Positions 1 to 11,549 of a stretch of 64,000 nt of DNA are shown piece by piece (position 1 is the first letter of the stretch; each line of letters begins with the position of its first letter). Made by a program: the position numbers and the translations under genes. Source of the stretch: Sphingomonas sp. JUb134 (GTDB taxonomy: Bacteria; Pseudomonadota; Alphaproteobacteria; Sphingomonadales; Sphingomonadaceae); assembly GCF_004341505.2 (NCBI RefSeq), contig NZ_SLYP02000001.1, positions 1,251,001 through 1,315,000 on the forward strand, written 5' to 3'. The notes under the pieces are model-generated. The model searched no databases. It had not been told where the DNA came from and saw nothing but the letters and a program-made list of their open reading frames with translations.

Positions 1-113
1 AGCGCCTGGCGTTCGGCGATCAGCGCGTCGAACTTGCTCATCAGGTCACGCTCCGGCGCGGCGGCCGGCGGATCGACGGGGAGCTGGTGCTGGGTGGCGG
101 CGGCTTCGGTCAT
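1..113 (-). CDS. spt: Serine palmitoyltransferase, N-terminal fragment (cut by window edge)
   Basis: Only the first 37 codons lie in the window. They begin MTEAAATQHQLPVD and continue with a short Ala/Pro-rich leader and MSKFDALIAERQA, which resembles the start of alpha-oxoamine synthases of the serine palmitoyltransferase type. The catalytic PLP domain lies outside, so the call rests mainly on context: it is the last gene after an acyl carrier protein and a CerR-like reductase, the order known for bacterial sphingolipid genes in Caulobacter and sphingomonads. The enzyme condenses L-serine with an acyl thioester to give 3-ketosphinganine. Another aminotransferase-fold acyltransferase is possible but less likely. 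Confidence 0.6.
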   Translation of the reverse strand, partial: MTEAAATQHQLPVDPPAAAPERDLMSKFDALIAERQA

Positions 114-174
114 CTGTGTTTTCCCGGGAACACCATCGGGCGGTTCCGGCGCGCGCCGGTTCGCCCGAACGGCG

Positions 175-420
175 TTAGTCCTGCTTGAGCTTGGCGACGG
201 CGTCGGTGAGCTGGCCGACGGTCTCGATCTCCGCCTGCATGTTCATGGTGATGAGGATGTCGAACTCGTCCTCGACGGCCGCCACGAAGTCCATCACGGT
301 CAGGCTGTCCCATTCGAGGTCGCCCGCGAAGGTGGTGGTCTCGCTCAGCGGCACGCCCTTCTTGTTGAACGGCTCGATCAGGCGGGAGACGGTGTCGAAG
401 ATGGCGGCGCGATCGCTCAC
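175..420 (-). CDS. Acyl carrier protein of the sphingolipid cluster
   Basis: This 81-residue protein has the acyl carrier fold. The phosphopantetheine-attachment serine is Ser39 in the motif EWDSLTVMDF, and an acidic helix II (AAVEDEFDI) follows. The start is the GTG at 418-420, which has AAAGGA six bases upstream; an in-frame ATG further out would add 19 residues unlike the family. It lies 61 bp upstream of the serine palmitoyltransferase gene and 69 bp downstream of the CerR-like gene. By analogy with Caulobacter AcpR it probably presents the acyl chain to serine palmitoyltransferase, separately from the housekeeping AcpP. Confidence 0.85.
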   Translation of the reverse strand: MSDRAAIFDTVSRLIEPFNKKGVPLSETTTFAGDLEWDSLTVMDFVAAVEDEFDILITMNMQAEIETVGQLTDAVAKLKQD

Positions 421-489
421 AGGGCGTCCTTTGCAGAAGAGGCGGTTCCTGGGCTGCGTGGCGCAGAAATCCGGCACGATTTTGGCGCT

Positions 490-1395
490 CTATAGCAGCC
501 GGTTGGCGCGATACCATGCCGCGGTGGCGGCGAGACCGTCGGCGGTCGCGATCCGCGGGCGCCACAGCGCTTCGGGCGGCTGCGCATCGGGCGACGAAGT
601 CCAGTCGGGATGCGACATATAGGCGGCGCGGTCCGGGGTGAGCTTCGCCTTGTCCCCGCGCGCCAGCCGGTCGAGCCGCGCGCCCAGCCGCAGCACGCCG
701 GCGGGAAGCGACAGGGGCAGCACGCGGCGACCGACGGCTGTGCCGATCGCGCGGGCAAAGCCGGTGTGCGTCCAGGCGCCGGGCGTGCCGTCGTCCGGTT
801 CGTAGACCTTGCGGCCGGTGTCCTGCCCGGCCAGCGCCAGCAGCAGCCGGGCGAGGTCGTCGACATGGATCAGCGACAGCCTCCCGGCCGGCGGCATCGG
901 CAGCACGCCGAAGCGCGCGGCGCGGAACAGCTCCAGCATCTCCAGGTCGCCGGGGCCGTAGACGGCGGGCGGGCGCACCATCGTCCAGGCGAGCGGGGAG
1001 GCGCGTACCGCGTCCTCGGCCCCTGCCTTGGAGCGGCCGTATTGCGAAAGGCCCGGCTCGCGCGCGGCGAGCGAGGAGACGTGGACGAAGCGCCGCACGC
1101 CAGCAGCTTCGGCCGCGGCGAGCGCCGCCTGGGTGCCGCCGATGTTGCCGCGGGTGAAGCCCTCCGGCGTCGGTGCGTTCACCACCCCGGCGATGTGGAT
1201 CACCGCATCGGCGCCGCGCACCAGATCGGCAAGCGCGTCGGGCGTATCGAGCGCGCCCTGGACCCAGGTGACACCCGCCTGCGCTGGCTGCGGTCGGCGG
1301 GTAAGGGCGCGCACGCTGTGTCCCGCCTCCAGCGCGAGCGCGAGGGTGCGGCGGCCGACGAAGCCGGTGGCGCCGGTGATCGCGAGGATGCTCAT
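490..1395 (-). CDS. cerR: NAD(P)-dependent epimerase/dehydratase family protein, probable 3-ketosphinganine (ceramide) reductase CerR
   Basis: This 301-residue protein is an extended short-chain dehydrogenase. The nucleotide-binding motif GATGFVG is at residues 8-14, the catalytic pair is in YGRSK near residue 138, and VRPPAVYGPGD follows as in atypical epimerases. Its position between proB and an acyl carrier protein next to serine palmitoyltransferase points to the reductase of bacterial ceramide synthesis (Caulobacter CerR), which reduces the 3-keto group. The start codon overlaps the proB stop (ATGA), so the two are probably translated together. The family assignment is secure; the sphingolipid role is inferred from neighbours. 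Confidence 0.8.
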   Translation of the reverse strand: MSILAITGATGFVGRRTLALALEAGHSVRALTRRPQPAQAGVTWVQGALDTPDALADLVRGADAVIHIAGVVNAPTPEGFTRGNIGGTQAALAAAEAAGVRRFVHVSSLAAREPGLSQYGRSKAGAEDAVRASPLAWTMVRPPAVYGPGDLEMLELFRAARFGVLPMPPAGRLSLIHVDDLARLLLALAGQDTGRKVYEPDDGTPGAWTHTGFARAIGTAVGRRVLPLSLPAGVLRLGARLDRLARGDKAKLTPDRAAYMSHPDWTSSPDAQPPEALWRPRIATADGLAATAAWYRANRLL

Positions 1396-2510
1396 GCGAC
1401 CACCATATGGTTGCGGTGGACCAGCGCGGCGCGCGGTGCGTGGCCGAGGATCGCGTCGAGTTCGTCGCTGCGGCGGCCGACGATACGGGCTGCTTCGTCC
1501 GCGTCATATTCGCTGAGGCCTCGTGCGACCGGCTGCCCAGCCTCATCCAGGATCATGACCAGGTCGCCGCGCGCGAACCGCCCTTCGACGCGGGTGGCGC
1601 CGGCCGGCAAGAGGCTGCGCCCGTCCTGGAGCGCGCGCGCCGCACCGGCGTCGATGTGGATGGTCCCGCACGCGACGAGGCGTCCTTGCAGCCATGCCTT
1701 GCGCGCGGGCTGGGCGGGGCGGGCGACGAACACGGTGCCGCGGCCGGTGTCCGCGAAGCGCGAGAGGGGGCGATCGACGCGGCCCGAGGCGATGGCGAGG
1801 TGCGCGCCGACGGCGGTCGCGATCCTGGCCGCTTGCACCTTGGACACCATGCCGCCCGATCCCATGCCGGAGGCGGAGCGGCTGTCGGCCATCGCCTCCA
1901 CCGCCGCGTCGATGTGCTCGACGCGTTCGATGAAGCGCGCGTCCGGATCATGGGTGGGGTTGCGGTCGTAGAGCCCATCGATGTCGGAAAGTAGCACCAC
2001 CCCGTCGGCTCCCGCCGCCTGACCGACGCGGGCGGCGAGCCGGTCGTTGTCGCCGAAGCGGATCTCTTCCGTGGCGACACTGTCGTTCTCGTTCACCACC
2101 GGCACGACGCCCAGCGTCAGCAGCCGGCCGAGCGTCGCGGCGACGTTCAGGTAGCGGCGGCGCTGCTCCAGGTCGTCCAGAGTCACCAGCAGCTGCGCGG
2201 CGGTGAGGCCCCGGTCGGCGAGCAGCTCGGCCCATGCGCCCGACAGCGCGATCTGCCCGGTGGCGGCGGCAGCCTGCGCATCCTCCAGGCTGGCGCGGCC
2301 GCCCTTGGGCAGCCCCAGCCGCCGGGCGCCGAGCGCGATCGCCCCGGAGGAGACGACGATCACCTGCTGGCCCGCGGCGTGACGCTCGGCGATGTCCGCG
2401 GCCAGGCCGCCTAACCAGTCGCGCCGGACCGCGCCGCCGGCGTCGACCAGCAGCGCGGAGCCGACCTTGACCACCAGGCGCGGGCAGGCGGCGGGGGCGA
2501 ACAGCGACAT
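1392..2510 (-). CDS. proB: Glutamate 5-kinase
   Basis: This 372-residue protein catalyses the first step of proline synthesis, phosphorylating L-glutamate with ATP in the cytoplasm. The amino-acid-kinase domain starts at RLVVKVGSALL (about residue 11), includes VVSSGAIALG and the substrate loop VVPVVNENDSVAT, and reaches SGMGSGGMVSK. A C-terminal PUA domain occupies roughly residues 275-365. Length and domain order match the two-domain bacterial enzyme. It starts 15 bp after obgE and overlaps the CerR-like gene by 4 bp, so it sits mid-operon. Confidence 0.95.
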   Translation of the reverse strand: MSLFAPAACPRLVVKVGSALLVDAGGAVRRDWLGGLAADIAERHAAGQQVIVVSSGAIALGARRLGLPKGGRASLEDAQAAAATGQIALSGAWAELLADRGLTAAQLLVTLDDLEQRRRYLNVAATLGRLLTLGVVPVVNENDSVATEEIRFGDNDRLAARVGQAAGADGVVLLSDIDGLYDRNPTHDPDARFIERVEHIDAAVEAMADSRSASGMGSGGMVSKVQAARIATAVGAHLAIASGRVDRPLSRFADTGRGTVFVARPAQPARKAWLQGRLVACGTIHIDAGAARALQDGRSLLPAGATRVEGRFARGDLVMILDEAGQPVARGLSEYDADEAARIVGRRSDELDAILGHAPRAALVHRNHMVVA

Positions 2511-2525
2511 GGGATCAGGCGCGCG

Positions 2526-4193
<1,668 letters not shown>

Positions 4194-4195
<2 letters not shown>

Positions 4196-4212
4196 GAATG
4201 TAAGTAGTTCAT
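4194..4212. promoter_or_regulatory. Probable TetR operator: ATGAA-N9-TTCAT palindrome
   Basis: An inverted repeat ATGAA, nine bases, TTCAT lies in the 43-bp gap between the divergent TetR and hydrolase genes and covers the TetR start codon. Its place and symmetry fit an autorepressor site. No footprint or second copy supports it. Confidence 0.4.
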
Positions 4213-4214
4213 AG

Positions 4215-4231
4215 CTCCAGAATGACTGGAG
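4215..4231 (+). promoter_or_regulatory. Small hairpin holding the ribosome-binding site of the metal-dependent hydrolase gene
   Basis: CTCCAG, five bases, CTGGAG forms a perfect 6-bp stem. The right arm is the Shine-Dalgarno stretch (CTGGAGG, seven bases before the ATG at 4239). Folding would hide the site, which could limit translation. This is inferred from sequence only. Confidence 0.35.
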
Positions 4232-4238
4232 GAATTTC

Positions 4239-5087
4239 ATGGCGAAGGCAAAGACTCCTGCGGACCTCACGATCACCCCGCGCGACCTGCGCTTCGGGCG
4301 CGGGCAGGCGCGGCGGCGCTGGTGGCTGAACGACGATCCCATCGGAACCGCGCTGTTCAACGCGCTGTCGGTCACCTTCCCCAAGGGCGAGGCGTTCTTC
4401 ATCGAAAGCGTGCGGCGGTTCCGCGACGGCGTGTCGCCGCGGCTCGCCGACGAGATCGCCGCGTTCGTCCGGCAGGAGGCGATCCACACCCGCGAGCATG
4501 TCGCCTTCAACCGCCACGTTGCCGAGCAGGGCTATGACGTGTCGCGGCTGGAGGCGCGGGTGGACGAGGAGCTGGCGATCGCCCGCGCGCGTCCACCGAT
4601 CGTCTCGCTGGCCGCGACCCTGTGCCTGGAGCATTTCACCGCCATTCTGGCGCACGCGATCCTCGCCGATCCGCGCCATCTGGAGGGCGGGGATCAGGGC
4701 GCCGCGGACCTGTGGCGCTGGCACGCGATCGAGGAGATCGAGCACAAGGGCGTCGCCTATGACGTGTGGATGCACGCCACCCGCGACTGGAGCCGCTGGC
4801 GGCGCTGGGTGGTGAAGGCGCATGCGATGCTGATCGTCACCGCCCGCTTCCTGAGCGGCCGCACCCGCGGCATCCTCGACCTCTTGGAGCAGGACGGGCT
4901 CACCGGGCCCCGCGTGAAGTGGCGGCTGTTCCGCTATGCGTTCGGACGGCCCGGCGTGGCGCGCAGCCTGGTGCGGCCGTGGATCGCGTTCTTCCTGCCG
5001 GGCTTCCACCCCTGGAACCACGACGACCGCGCGCTGATCAACAAGGCCGACAGCGAGTTCGCGGCGGCACGGCTGGCGACGGCGTAG
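4239..5087 (+). CDS. Metal-dependent hydrolase of the ferritin-like PF10118 type
   Basis: This 282-residue protein matches the predicted metal-dependent hydrolase family PF10118. Ferritin-like diiron ligand motifs are visible: EAIHTREH near residue 84, CLEHFTA near residue 129 and WHAIEEIEHK near residue 162. These Glu and His residues suggest a carboxylate-bridged dimetal site. No signal peptide is seen. It is divergent from a TetR gene, a pairing that often marks regulated lipid or xenobiotic metabolism, but the substrate is unknown. The ribosome-binding site lies in a small hairpin. Confidence 0.75.
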   Translation: MAKAKTPADLTITPRDLRFGRGQARRRWWLNDDPIGTALFNALSVTFPKGEAFFIESVRRFRDGVSPRLADEIAAFVRQEAIHTREHVAFNRHVAEQGYDVSRLEARVDEELAIARARPPIVSLAATLCLEHFTAILAHAILADPRHLEGGDQGAADLWRWHAIEEIEHKGVAYDVWMHATRDWSRWRRWVVKAHAMLIVTARFLSGRTRGILDLLEQDGLTGPRVKWRLFRYAFGRPGVARSLVRPWIAFFLPGFHPWNHDDRALINKADSEFAAARLATA

Positions 5088-5110
5088 AGGGACATCCCTT
5101 CCCCAATACC

Positions 5111-5225
5111 CGTTCGCCTCGAGTAGCCGTCGAGCTTGTCGAGACGGCGTATCGAGAGGTCGGTTGTTGTGGCTCTCTCGATACGGGCTCTCGACAAGCT
5201 CGATCCCTACTCGAGACAAACGGGG
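5111..5225. repeat. Palindromic intergenic repeat, family A, copy 1
   Basis: Two long imperfect arms face each other, each containing CGAGCTTGTCGAGA or its complement plus TCGAGTAG-type ends, separated by about 15 bp. Copies 2 and 3 are at 8455 and 55698. It lies between the hydrolase gene and the small gene before recO. It could fold into one long hairpin in RNA. It resembles REP/BIME-type elements common between sphingomonad genes. Confidence 0.8.
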
Positions 5226-5287
5226 TGGGAGCGGGAGAAGGGCCGGAGCCACTGGCACCCCGCCCGCCGATGCGGCATGGCAGGGCC

Positions 5288-5485
5288 ATGCGCACCATCT
5301 CGCACGATGTCGCCGTCCGGCTCTATCACCTCGACGACGAGGGGGGCGTGGCCACCACCATCCTCTACGGCACGCTGGCCGAGGCGCTGGCGCGCGCGGC
5401 GGCCGAGCCGGAGGAGGTCCAGGCCGGGCTCTATCTCCAGACCAGCAACGACGTGGTGTCGTATCTGGATTACTGCGAGGGCTGA
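5288..5485 (+). CDS. Small conserved-looking hypothetical protein upstream of recO
   Basis: This frame encodes 65 residues beginning MRTISHDVAVRLYHLDDEGG and ending YLDYCEG. It is acidic, has no membrane segment or signal peptide, and shows no recognised domain. GGCAGGG before the ATG is an acceptable ribosome-binding site. It ends 9 bp before recO on the same strand, so it is probably co-transcribed with it. No function is proposed. Confidence 0.6.
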   Translation: MRTISHDVAVRLYHLDDEGGVATTILYGTLAEALARAAAEPEEVQAGLYLQTSNDVVSYLDYCEG

Positions 5486-5494
5486 GGCGCGCCC

Positions 5495-6226
5495 ATGCAC
5501 CTGATCGCCGAGGCCATCCTGCTGTCCGTGCGCGGGCATGGCGAGCATGGCGCGGTGGTGCGGGCGCTGACCGCGCGGGCGGGGGTTCAGCCGGGCTATG
5601 TCCGCGGCGGGCGATCGCGGGCGCTGCGACCGGTGCTCCAGCCGGCGAACCTGGTGCGCGGCGAATGGCGCGCGCGCACCGAGGAGCAGCTGGCGGCGCT
5701 GACGGTCGAGCTGGTCCACAGCCGCGCGCCGTTGTTCGCCGAGCCTCTCGCGGCCGCCGCGATCGAATGGGCGTGTGCGCTCACCGCCACCGCCCTGCCG
5801 GACGGGCTACCCTATCCGCGGCTGCACGCGGCGCTTTCGGCGGTGCTCGGCGCGGTGGAGGCGGCGCCGGCGGCGCGCGGCTGGGCGGCGGCACTCGCCC
5901 GCTATGAACTGCTGATGCTGGCGGAGCTGGGCTTCGGCCTCGACCTGGAGCGCTGCGTGGCGACCGGCGTGGACGAGGACCTCGCCTTTGTGAGCCCCAA
6001 GAGCGGCGGCGCCGTCAGCCGCGCCGCGGCTTCAGGCTATGAAACCCGGCTGCTCCCGCTGCCCGCCTTCCTGCGCGAAGGCGGCGAGGCGGATTGGCCC
6101 CAGCTGTTCGACGCGTTGCGGCTGACCGGCCATTTCCTGGAGCGCGACGTGCTGGTCGGGCGCGGGGCGGAGGCGCTGGCGGCGCGGCAACGGCTGGTCG
6201 AAAGGCTGAAAAGGGCGGTTGCGTGA
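5495..6226 (+). CDS. recO: DNA repair protein RecO
   Basis: This 243-residue protein has the RecO arrangement: an N-terminal OB fold (residues 1-75, beginning [21 protein letters not shown] in two parts, [11 protein letters not shown] and [10 protein letters not shown]) and a helical C-terminal domain with [15 protein letters not shown]. RecO loads RecA onto SSB-coated single-stranded DNA with RecR. The zinc-binding cysteines of some RecO proteins are not evident, as in many alphaproteobacterial versions. It follows the small hypothetical gene by 9 bp and is followed by leuB after 46 bp. Confidence 0.9.
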   Translation: MHLIAEAILLSVRGHGEHGAVVRALTARAGVQPGYVRGGRSRALRPVLQPANLVRGEWRARTEEQLAALTVELVHSRAPLFAEPLAAAAIEWACALTATALPDGLPYPRLHAALSAVLGAVEAAPAARGWAAALARYELLMLAELGFGLDLERCVATGVDEDLAFVSPKSGGAVSRAAASGYETRLLPLPAFLREGGEADWPQLFDALRLTGHFLERDVLVGRGAEALAARQRLVERLKRAVA

Positions 6227-6272
6227 GCGAGGCGGGCGGGGCAATTCGCGAAACCCAGCCGAAGGGAATGGA

Positions 6273-7315
<1,043 letters not shown>

Positions 7316-7319
<4 letters not shown>

Positions 7320-8434
7320 ACCCGGCGCTCGCGCTCGCGGTCGTCGTCCCGGTCTTCAACGAGCGCGCCAACGTGGCGCTGCTCGTGGAGAAGCTGGCGG
7401 CGGCGCTCGCAGGCCGGGCGTGGGAGGTGATCTTCGTCGACGACGACAGCCCGGACGGCACCGCGGAGGTCGCGCGCGCGCTGGGGGCGACCGACCCCCG
7501 GGTGCGGGTGATCCAGCGCATCGGGAGGCGCGGTCTGTCGACCGCGTGCATCGAGGGGATGTGCGCCACCGCCGCCCCGGTGGTGGCGGTGATCGACGGC
7601 GACCTCCAGCATGACGAGACGCTGCTGCCGCGCATGCTCGACGCGCTGGAGGGCGACGCGGACCTCGACCTGGTGATCGGGTCGCGTTTCGTGGACGGCG
7701 GCGGCACCGGGGAGTGGGACGCCGACCGCGTCGCCAAGTCCGCCTTCGCGACCAGGCTGTCGCGCCGGCTGCTGAAGGCCGACCTGTCGGACCCGATGAG
7801 CGGTTTCTTCGCGATCCGCACGCCGCTGGTGCGGACGCTGGTGCCGTCGCTGTCGGGGATCGGCTTCAAGATCCTGCTCGACATCGTGACGGCGAGCCCG
7901 CGGCCCCTGCGCTTCGTGGAGCTGCCCTATGTGTTCCGCACGCGCGTGGCCGGCGAGAGCAAGCTCGATCATGTCGTGGCGCTCGAATATCTGATCGCGC
8001 TCTACGATCGCATGTTCGGGCGGATCGTGCCCGTGCGCTTCGTGCTGTTCTCCGCGATCGGCGCGGCGGGCGCAGCGGTGCACCTGGGGCTGCTGGCGCT
8101 GCTGCTCGAACTGGCGCCGATCGGCTTCGTCGCCGCCACCATCCTGGCCACGGTCGCGGCGATGACGTTCAACTTCTTCCTCAACAACGCGCTCACCTAT
8201 CGCGACCGCCGGCTGAAGGGCGCGCGGGCGCTGCTCGACGGCTGGGTATCCTTCTGCCTGGTGTGCTCGGTGGGGGCGGTGGCCAACGTCGGCGTGGCGG
8301 CCTTCCTCTACGACGTGCGCGGCGGCGCCTGGGCGGTGCCGGCGCTGGCGGGCGTGTTGGTGGGCGCGGTGTGGAACTTCGCCCTGTCGAGCCGCTTCAC
8401 CTGGGGACGCTACGGCCGCAGGGCGGCGGCGTGA
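7316..8434 (+). CDS. GT2 polyprenyl-phosphate mannosyltransferase-like protein fused to GtrA membrane domain
   Basis: This 372-residue protein joins two modules. Residues 1-230 form a family 2 glycosyltransferase of the dolichol-phosphate mannose synthase type ([39 protein letters not shown]). Residues 240-370 form a GtrA domain of four membrane helices ending in [12 protein letters not shown]. Such proteins make polyprenyl-monophosphate sugars and may help flip them. The GTG start overlaps the leuB stop. The convergent gene at 8571 encodes a PMT-type transferase that would use such a donor. Another hexose instead of mannose is possible. Confidence 0.85.
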
Positions 8435-8454
8435 GCGCACTTCGCCAGGATAGC

Positions 8455-8554
8455 CGTTCGTCCTGAGTAGCCATTGAGCGAAGTCGAAATGGCGTATCGA
8501 AGGATGCTTCGATACGGGACTTCGACAAGCTCAGCCCCTACTCAGCACGAACGG
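8455..8554. repeat. Palindromic intergenic repeat, family A, copy 2
   Basis: The ends CGTTCGTCCTGAGTAG and its complement flank arms that meet around GGCGTATCGAAGGATGCTTCG. It lies between two convergent genes (8434 and 8571), so it could act as a two-way transcription terminator. It is related to the elements at 5111 and 55698 with several substitutions. Confidence 0.8.
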
Positions 8555-8570
8555 AACGGGCTGCCGGACC

Positions 8571-9815
8571 CTAGCGCCAGCTGTCGAACCACATCCACCG
8601 ATTGAACGCGCCCGGTCCGTCTAACGGCGCGGCGCTCAGGATCGGCCAGAAGTGGAAAAAGGCGAACAGCGCCGCGAACAGGAAGATCTCGTCCAGGTAG
8701 CGGCGCCGGCTCTGCGGAAAGGCGTGAAAGGCCGCGGCGATCGCCACGCACAGGAAGATCCCGGACAGGTGGTAGTAATAGAAGAAGCCGAGCGACTTGG
8801 GGATCGCCGCCCAGAGCGCCAGCGACGCGACCCACAGCAGCCCCGCCCCGCCGATCGCGGCCGAGCGCCGCCGCAGCCCGGCCCATAGGCAGGCCGCCAC
8901 CGCGACCAGGCCACCGTACCAGATCACCGGGTTGCCGATCAGCAGCACGCCGCGCTGCACGCCCCCGTCGGGCTCGTAGAAATACCAGATCGGGCGGATC
9001 AGCAGCGGCCAGCTCCACCAGTCGGACTGGTAGGGATGCGGCGGCAGCAGCTGCGTCTGGCGCTCGTACATATAGTGCTGGAACGGGATCAGCTCGCCGA
9101 GCGTCATCGGATCGAGCCGGTAGAAGAAGGCCGGCAGGAAGGTGGCGAAATAGGTGGCGATGCTGACCAGCCCCAGCGCCAGCACCGCCGCGAATCCGTT
9201 GACGCCAGGAAAATAGCGGTCGCGGTCGCGCCACTTGGTCCAGAGGATCAGCAGGCAGGCAAAGGCGACATAGGGCGCCGCCACCCATTTCGTGCCCACC
9301 GACAGGCCGAACAGCACCGCCGATAGCAGCAGCCGCGGCCACACGCGCCCTTGCGGGCTGCGCATCGCCCACAGCAGCGCCGCGATCGCGCAGGTCACGA
9401 ACGCACCGAGGAACCCCTCCAGCATCGCGATCCGCGCCTGGATATAGACGGTCTGATTGAGCAGCACGAACACGGCGCCCAGCACCGCGATGCGGGCGCG
9501 GCCGAACAGCAGCCACAGGATCGCGAACACGCCCAGCACCGTGGCCGTGCCCGCGAGCGTCGACAGCGCCCGCCACCCGATCGGATTGTCCCCGAACAGG
9601 CGGATGCCGAGGCCGATCAGCTCCTTTGCAACCAGCGGATGCTCGGTATTGGCAGGCTCCGCGAGCGCCCACAGGGTTCGCGCGGCCGGGACATAATGGA
9701 CCTCGTCGAAGGTCAGCACCGACGGGGCGCCCAGCCGATAGCAGAACAGCAGCTGCGCGGCCGCGCCGATCAGCAGGGCCAGGGTCCACGGGCGATCGCG
9801 CAAGCGGGAGAGCAT
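8571..9815 (-). CDS. Protein O-mannosyltransferase family (PMT, GT39) membrane protein
   Basis: This 414-residue polytopic protein has about ten membrane helices. PMT hallmarks are visible: the acidic DE pair in TFDEVHYVPAARTLW near residue 45, TEHPLVAKELIGLG near residue 66, and a C-terminal four-helix region with WWSWPLLIRPIWYFYE and FFYYYHLSGIFL. The family moves mannose from polyprenyl-phosphate-mannose to Ser/Thr of exported proteins. The start MLSRLRDRPW is chosen because the upstream frame has no membrane or family features. It converges with the GT2-GtrA gene, a likely donor-making partner. The acceptor could instead be a lipid or glycan. Confidence 0.85.
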   Translation of the reverse strand: MLSRLRDRPWTLALLIGAAAQLLFCYRLGAPSVLTFDEVHYVPAARTLWALAEPANTEHPLVAKELIGLGIRLFGDNPIGWRALSTLAGTATVLGVFAILWLLFGRARIAVLGAVFVLLNQTVYIQARIAMLEGFLGAFVTCAIAALLWAMRSPQGRVWPRLLLSAVLFGLSVGTKWVAAPYVAFACLLILWTKWRDRDRYFPGVNGFAAVLALGLVSIATYFATFLPAFFYRLDPMTLGELIPFQHYMYERQTQLLPPHPYQSDWWSWPLLIRPIWYFYEPDGGVQRGVLLIGNPVIWYGGLVAVAACLWAGLRRRSAAIGGAGLLWVASLALWAAIPKSLGFFYYYHLSGIFLCVAIAAAFHAFPQSRRRYLDEIFLFAALFAFFHFWPILSAAPLDGPGAFNRWMWFDSWR

Positions 9816-9945
9816 GGCCGTGCTGATAGGTCGGAAGCGCGAGCGGGGATAGGGGCGGGGTGCGGCGCGGCATACCCCCGGAGCGGAGCATCGGGCGTGC
9901 CCCAAGTGCTTGCACGGCCGGGCTCAAGGGAGCAAAGCGAGCGCC

Positions 9946-11154
9946 ATGAAGCGTACCACCGGACAAGACCGCACGATCACCCGCAACTGGCGCCCGGCGA
10001 CGCAGGCCGTGCGTGGCGGCACCGCCCGCAGCGAGTTCGGCGAAACCTCCGAGGCGTTGTTCCTGACCTCGGGCTATTGCTACGACAAGGCAGGCGACGC
10101 CGCGGCGCGCTTTGCCGGCGAGCAGCAGGGGATGACCTATTCCCGCCTCCAGAACCCGACCGTGGAGATGCTGGAGGAGCGGATCGCGCTGCTGGAAGGC
10201 GCCGAGGCGTGCCGGACGATGGCGTCGGGCATGGCGGCGATGACCGCGGCGCTGCTTTGCCAGCTGCAGCAGGGCGACCATGTCGTCGCCGGCCGGGCGC
10301 TGTTCGGGTCGTGCCGCTGGCTGACCGACACGCTGCTGCCCAAGTTCGGCATCGAGACCACCGTGGTCGATGCCCGCGACGCGCAGCAGTTCGCCGACGC
10401 CGCGCGTCCGAACACCAAGGTGTTCTTCTTCGAGACGCCGTCCAACCCGACCATGGACGTGGTCGACCTGAAGGCGGTGTGCGGCATCGCGCGCGAGCGT
10501 GGCATCGTCTCGGTCGTGGACAACGCGTTCGCGACCCCGGCGCTGCAGCGGCCGATGGAGTTCGGCGCCGACGTCGTCGCCTATTCCGCGACCAAGATGA
10601 TGGACGGGCAGGGCCGCGTCCTCGCCGGTGCGGTGACCGGCACCAGCGCCTTCATCAACGACGTGCTGCTGCCCTTCACCCGCAACACCGGCCCGACGCT
10701 GTCGGCGTTCAACGCCTGGGTGGTGCTGAAGGGCCTGGAGACGCTCGACCTGCGCATCCGCCGCCAGAGCGAGAATGCGCTCGCGGTCGGCCGCTTTCTG
10801 GAAACGCGCGTGCCGCGGATCAACCATCCGGGCCTGCCGAGCCATCCGCAGCATGCGCTGGCGATGGCGCAGATGGATGCGGCCGGCCCGATCTTCTCGT
10901 TCGAGGTCGACGGCGGGCGCGCCCAGGCGCACGCGCTGCTCGACGCGCTGGCGCTGATCGACATCAGCAACAACATCGGCGACTCGCGCTCGCTGATGAC
11001 GCACCCGGCCTCCACCACCCATGCGAGCGTCGCCGAGGACAAGCGCGTCGAGATGGGCATCGGCGAGGGGCTGCTGCGCCTCAACGTCGGGCTGGAAGAC
11101 CCGCAGGACCTGATCGAGGATCTCGACCAGGCGCTCACCGCGGCGGGGCTGTGA
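9946..11154 (+). CDS. metZ: O-succinylhomoserine sulfhydrylase
   Basis: This 402-residue PLP enzyme belongs to the Cys/Met metabolism family and makes homocysteine from O-succinylhomoserine and sulfide. Visible features are TYSRLQNPTVEMLE, SGMAAMTAAL, FFETPSNPTMDVVD, VVDNAFATP and the PLP lysine in AYSATKMMDGQG. The start MKRTTGQDRTITRNW matches alphaproteobacterial MetZ. It is followed by apaG with a GTGA overlap, a common neighbour in the class. The 130 bp upstream hold no convincing SAM riboswitch. Confidence 0.93.
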   Translation: MKRTTGQDRTITRNWRPATQAVRGGTARSEFGETSEALFLTSGYCYDKAGDAAARFAGEQQGMTYSRLQNPTVEMLEERIALLEGAEACRTMASGMAAMTAALLCQLQQGDHVVAGRALFGSCRWLTDTLLPKFGIETTVVDARDAQQFADAARPNTKVFFFETPSNPTMDVVDLKAVCGIARERGIVSVVDNAFATPALQRPMEFGADVVAYSATKMMDGQGRVLAGAVTGTSAFINDVLLPFTRNTGPTLSAFNAWVVLKGLETLDLRIRRQSENALAVGRFLETRVPRINHPGLPSHPQHALAMAQMDAAGPIFSFEVDGGRAQAHALLDALALIDISNNIGDSRSLMTHPASTTHASVAEDKRVEMGIGEGLLRLNVGLEDPQDLIEDLDQALTAAGL

Positions 11155-11549
11155 AGGCCTTCTTCCCCTATGTGGCAGAGACGCGCGGGATCACCGTGCG
11201 CGTCTCCGTCAGTTATCTGGCGGAGCAGTCGGAGCCGGCGCAGGCGCGCTGGTTCTGGGCCTATCACATCCGCATCGAGAACAACGGCGAGCGCGCCGTC
11301 CAGCTGCTGACCCGCCACTGGGTCATCACCGACGGGCGCGGCGAACGGCACAGCGTCGAGGGCGAGGGCGTCGTCGGCGAGCAGCCGCTGATCCTGCCGG
11401 GCGCCAGCTACGACTATGTGTCGGGCTGCCCGCTCACCACTTCCACCGGATCGATGCAGGGCAGCTACCATATGCTCGACACCGAAGGCGCCGCGTTCGA
11501 CGTGGTCATTCCGAAGTTTGCGCTGACCGCACCGGCGGTGGGCGCGTGA
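11151..11549 (+). CDS. apaG: ApaG domain protein
   Basis: This 132-residue protein has the ApaG fold. It contains the conserved RWFWAYHIRIENNGE, LLTRHWVITDGRG, VVGEQPLILPGASYDY and MQGSYHM stretches. ApaG proteins are small beta-sandwich proteins that in enterobacteria are linked to cobalt/magnesium efflux; the biochemical role is unsettled. The GTG start overlaps the metZ stop and its own stop overlaps the next GTG, so it is the middle of a coupled series. Confidence 0.93.
   Translation: MKAFFPYVAETRGITVRVSVSYLAEQSEPAQARWFWAYHIRIENNGERAVQLLTRHWVITDGRGERHSVEGEGVVGEQPLILPGASYDYVSGCPLTTSTGSMQGSYHMLDTEGAAFDVVIPKFALTAPAVGA

Noticed and set aside
9816..9945. Possible SAM-II riboswitch upstream of metZ
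   Set aside because: A CGTGC/GCACG stem is present, but the loop is too short and lacks the conserved UGAUUU and CUAAA-type elements of SAM-II.
8542..11022. 826-codon open frame on the minus strand
   Set aside because: It runs opposite metZ and in another frame of the PMT gene, both of which have clear families.
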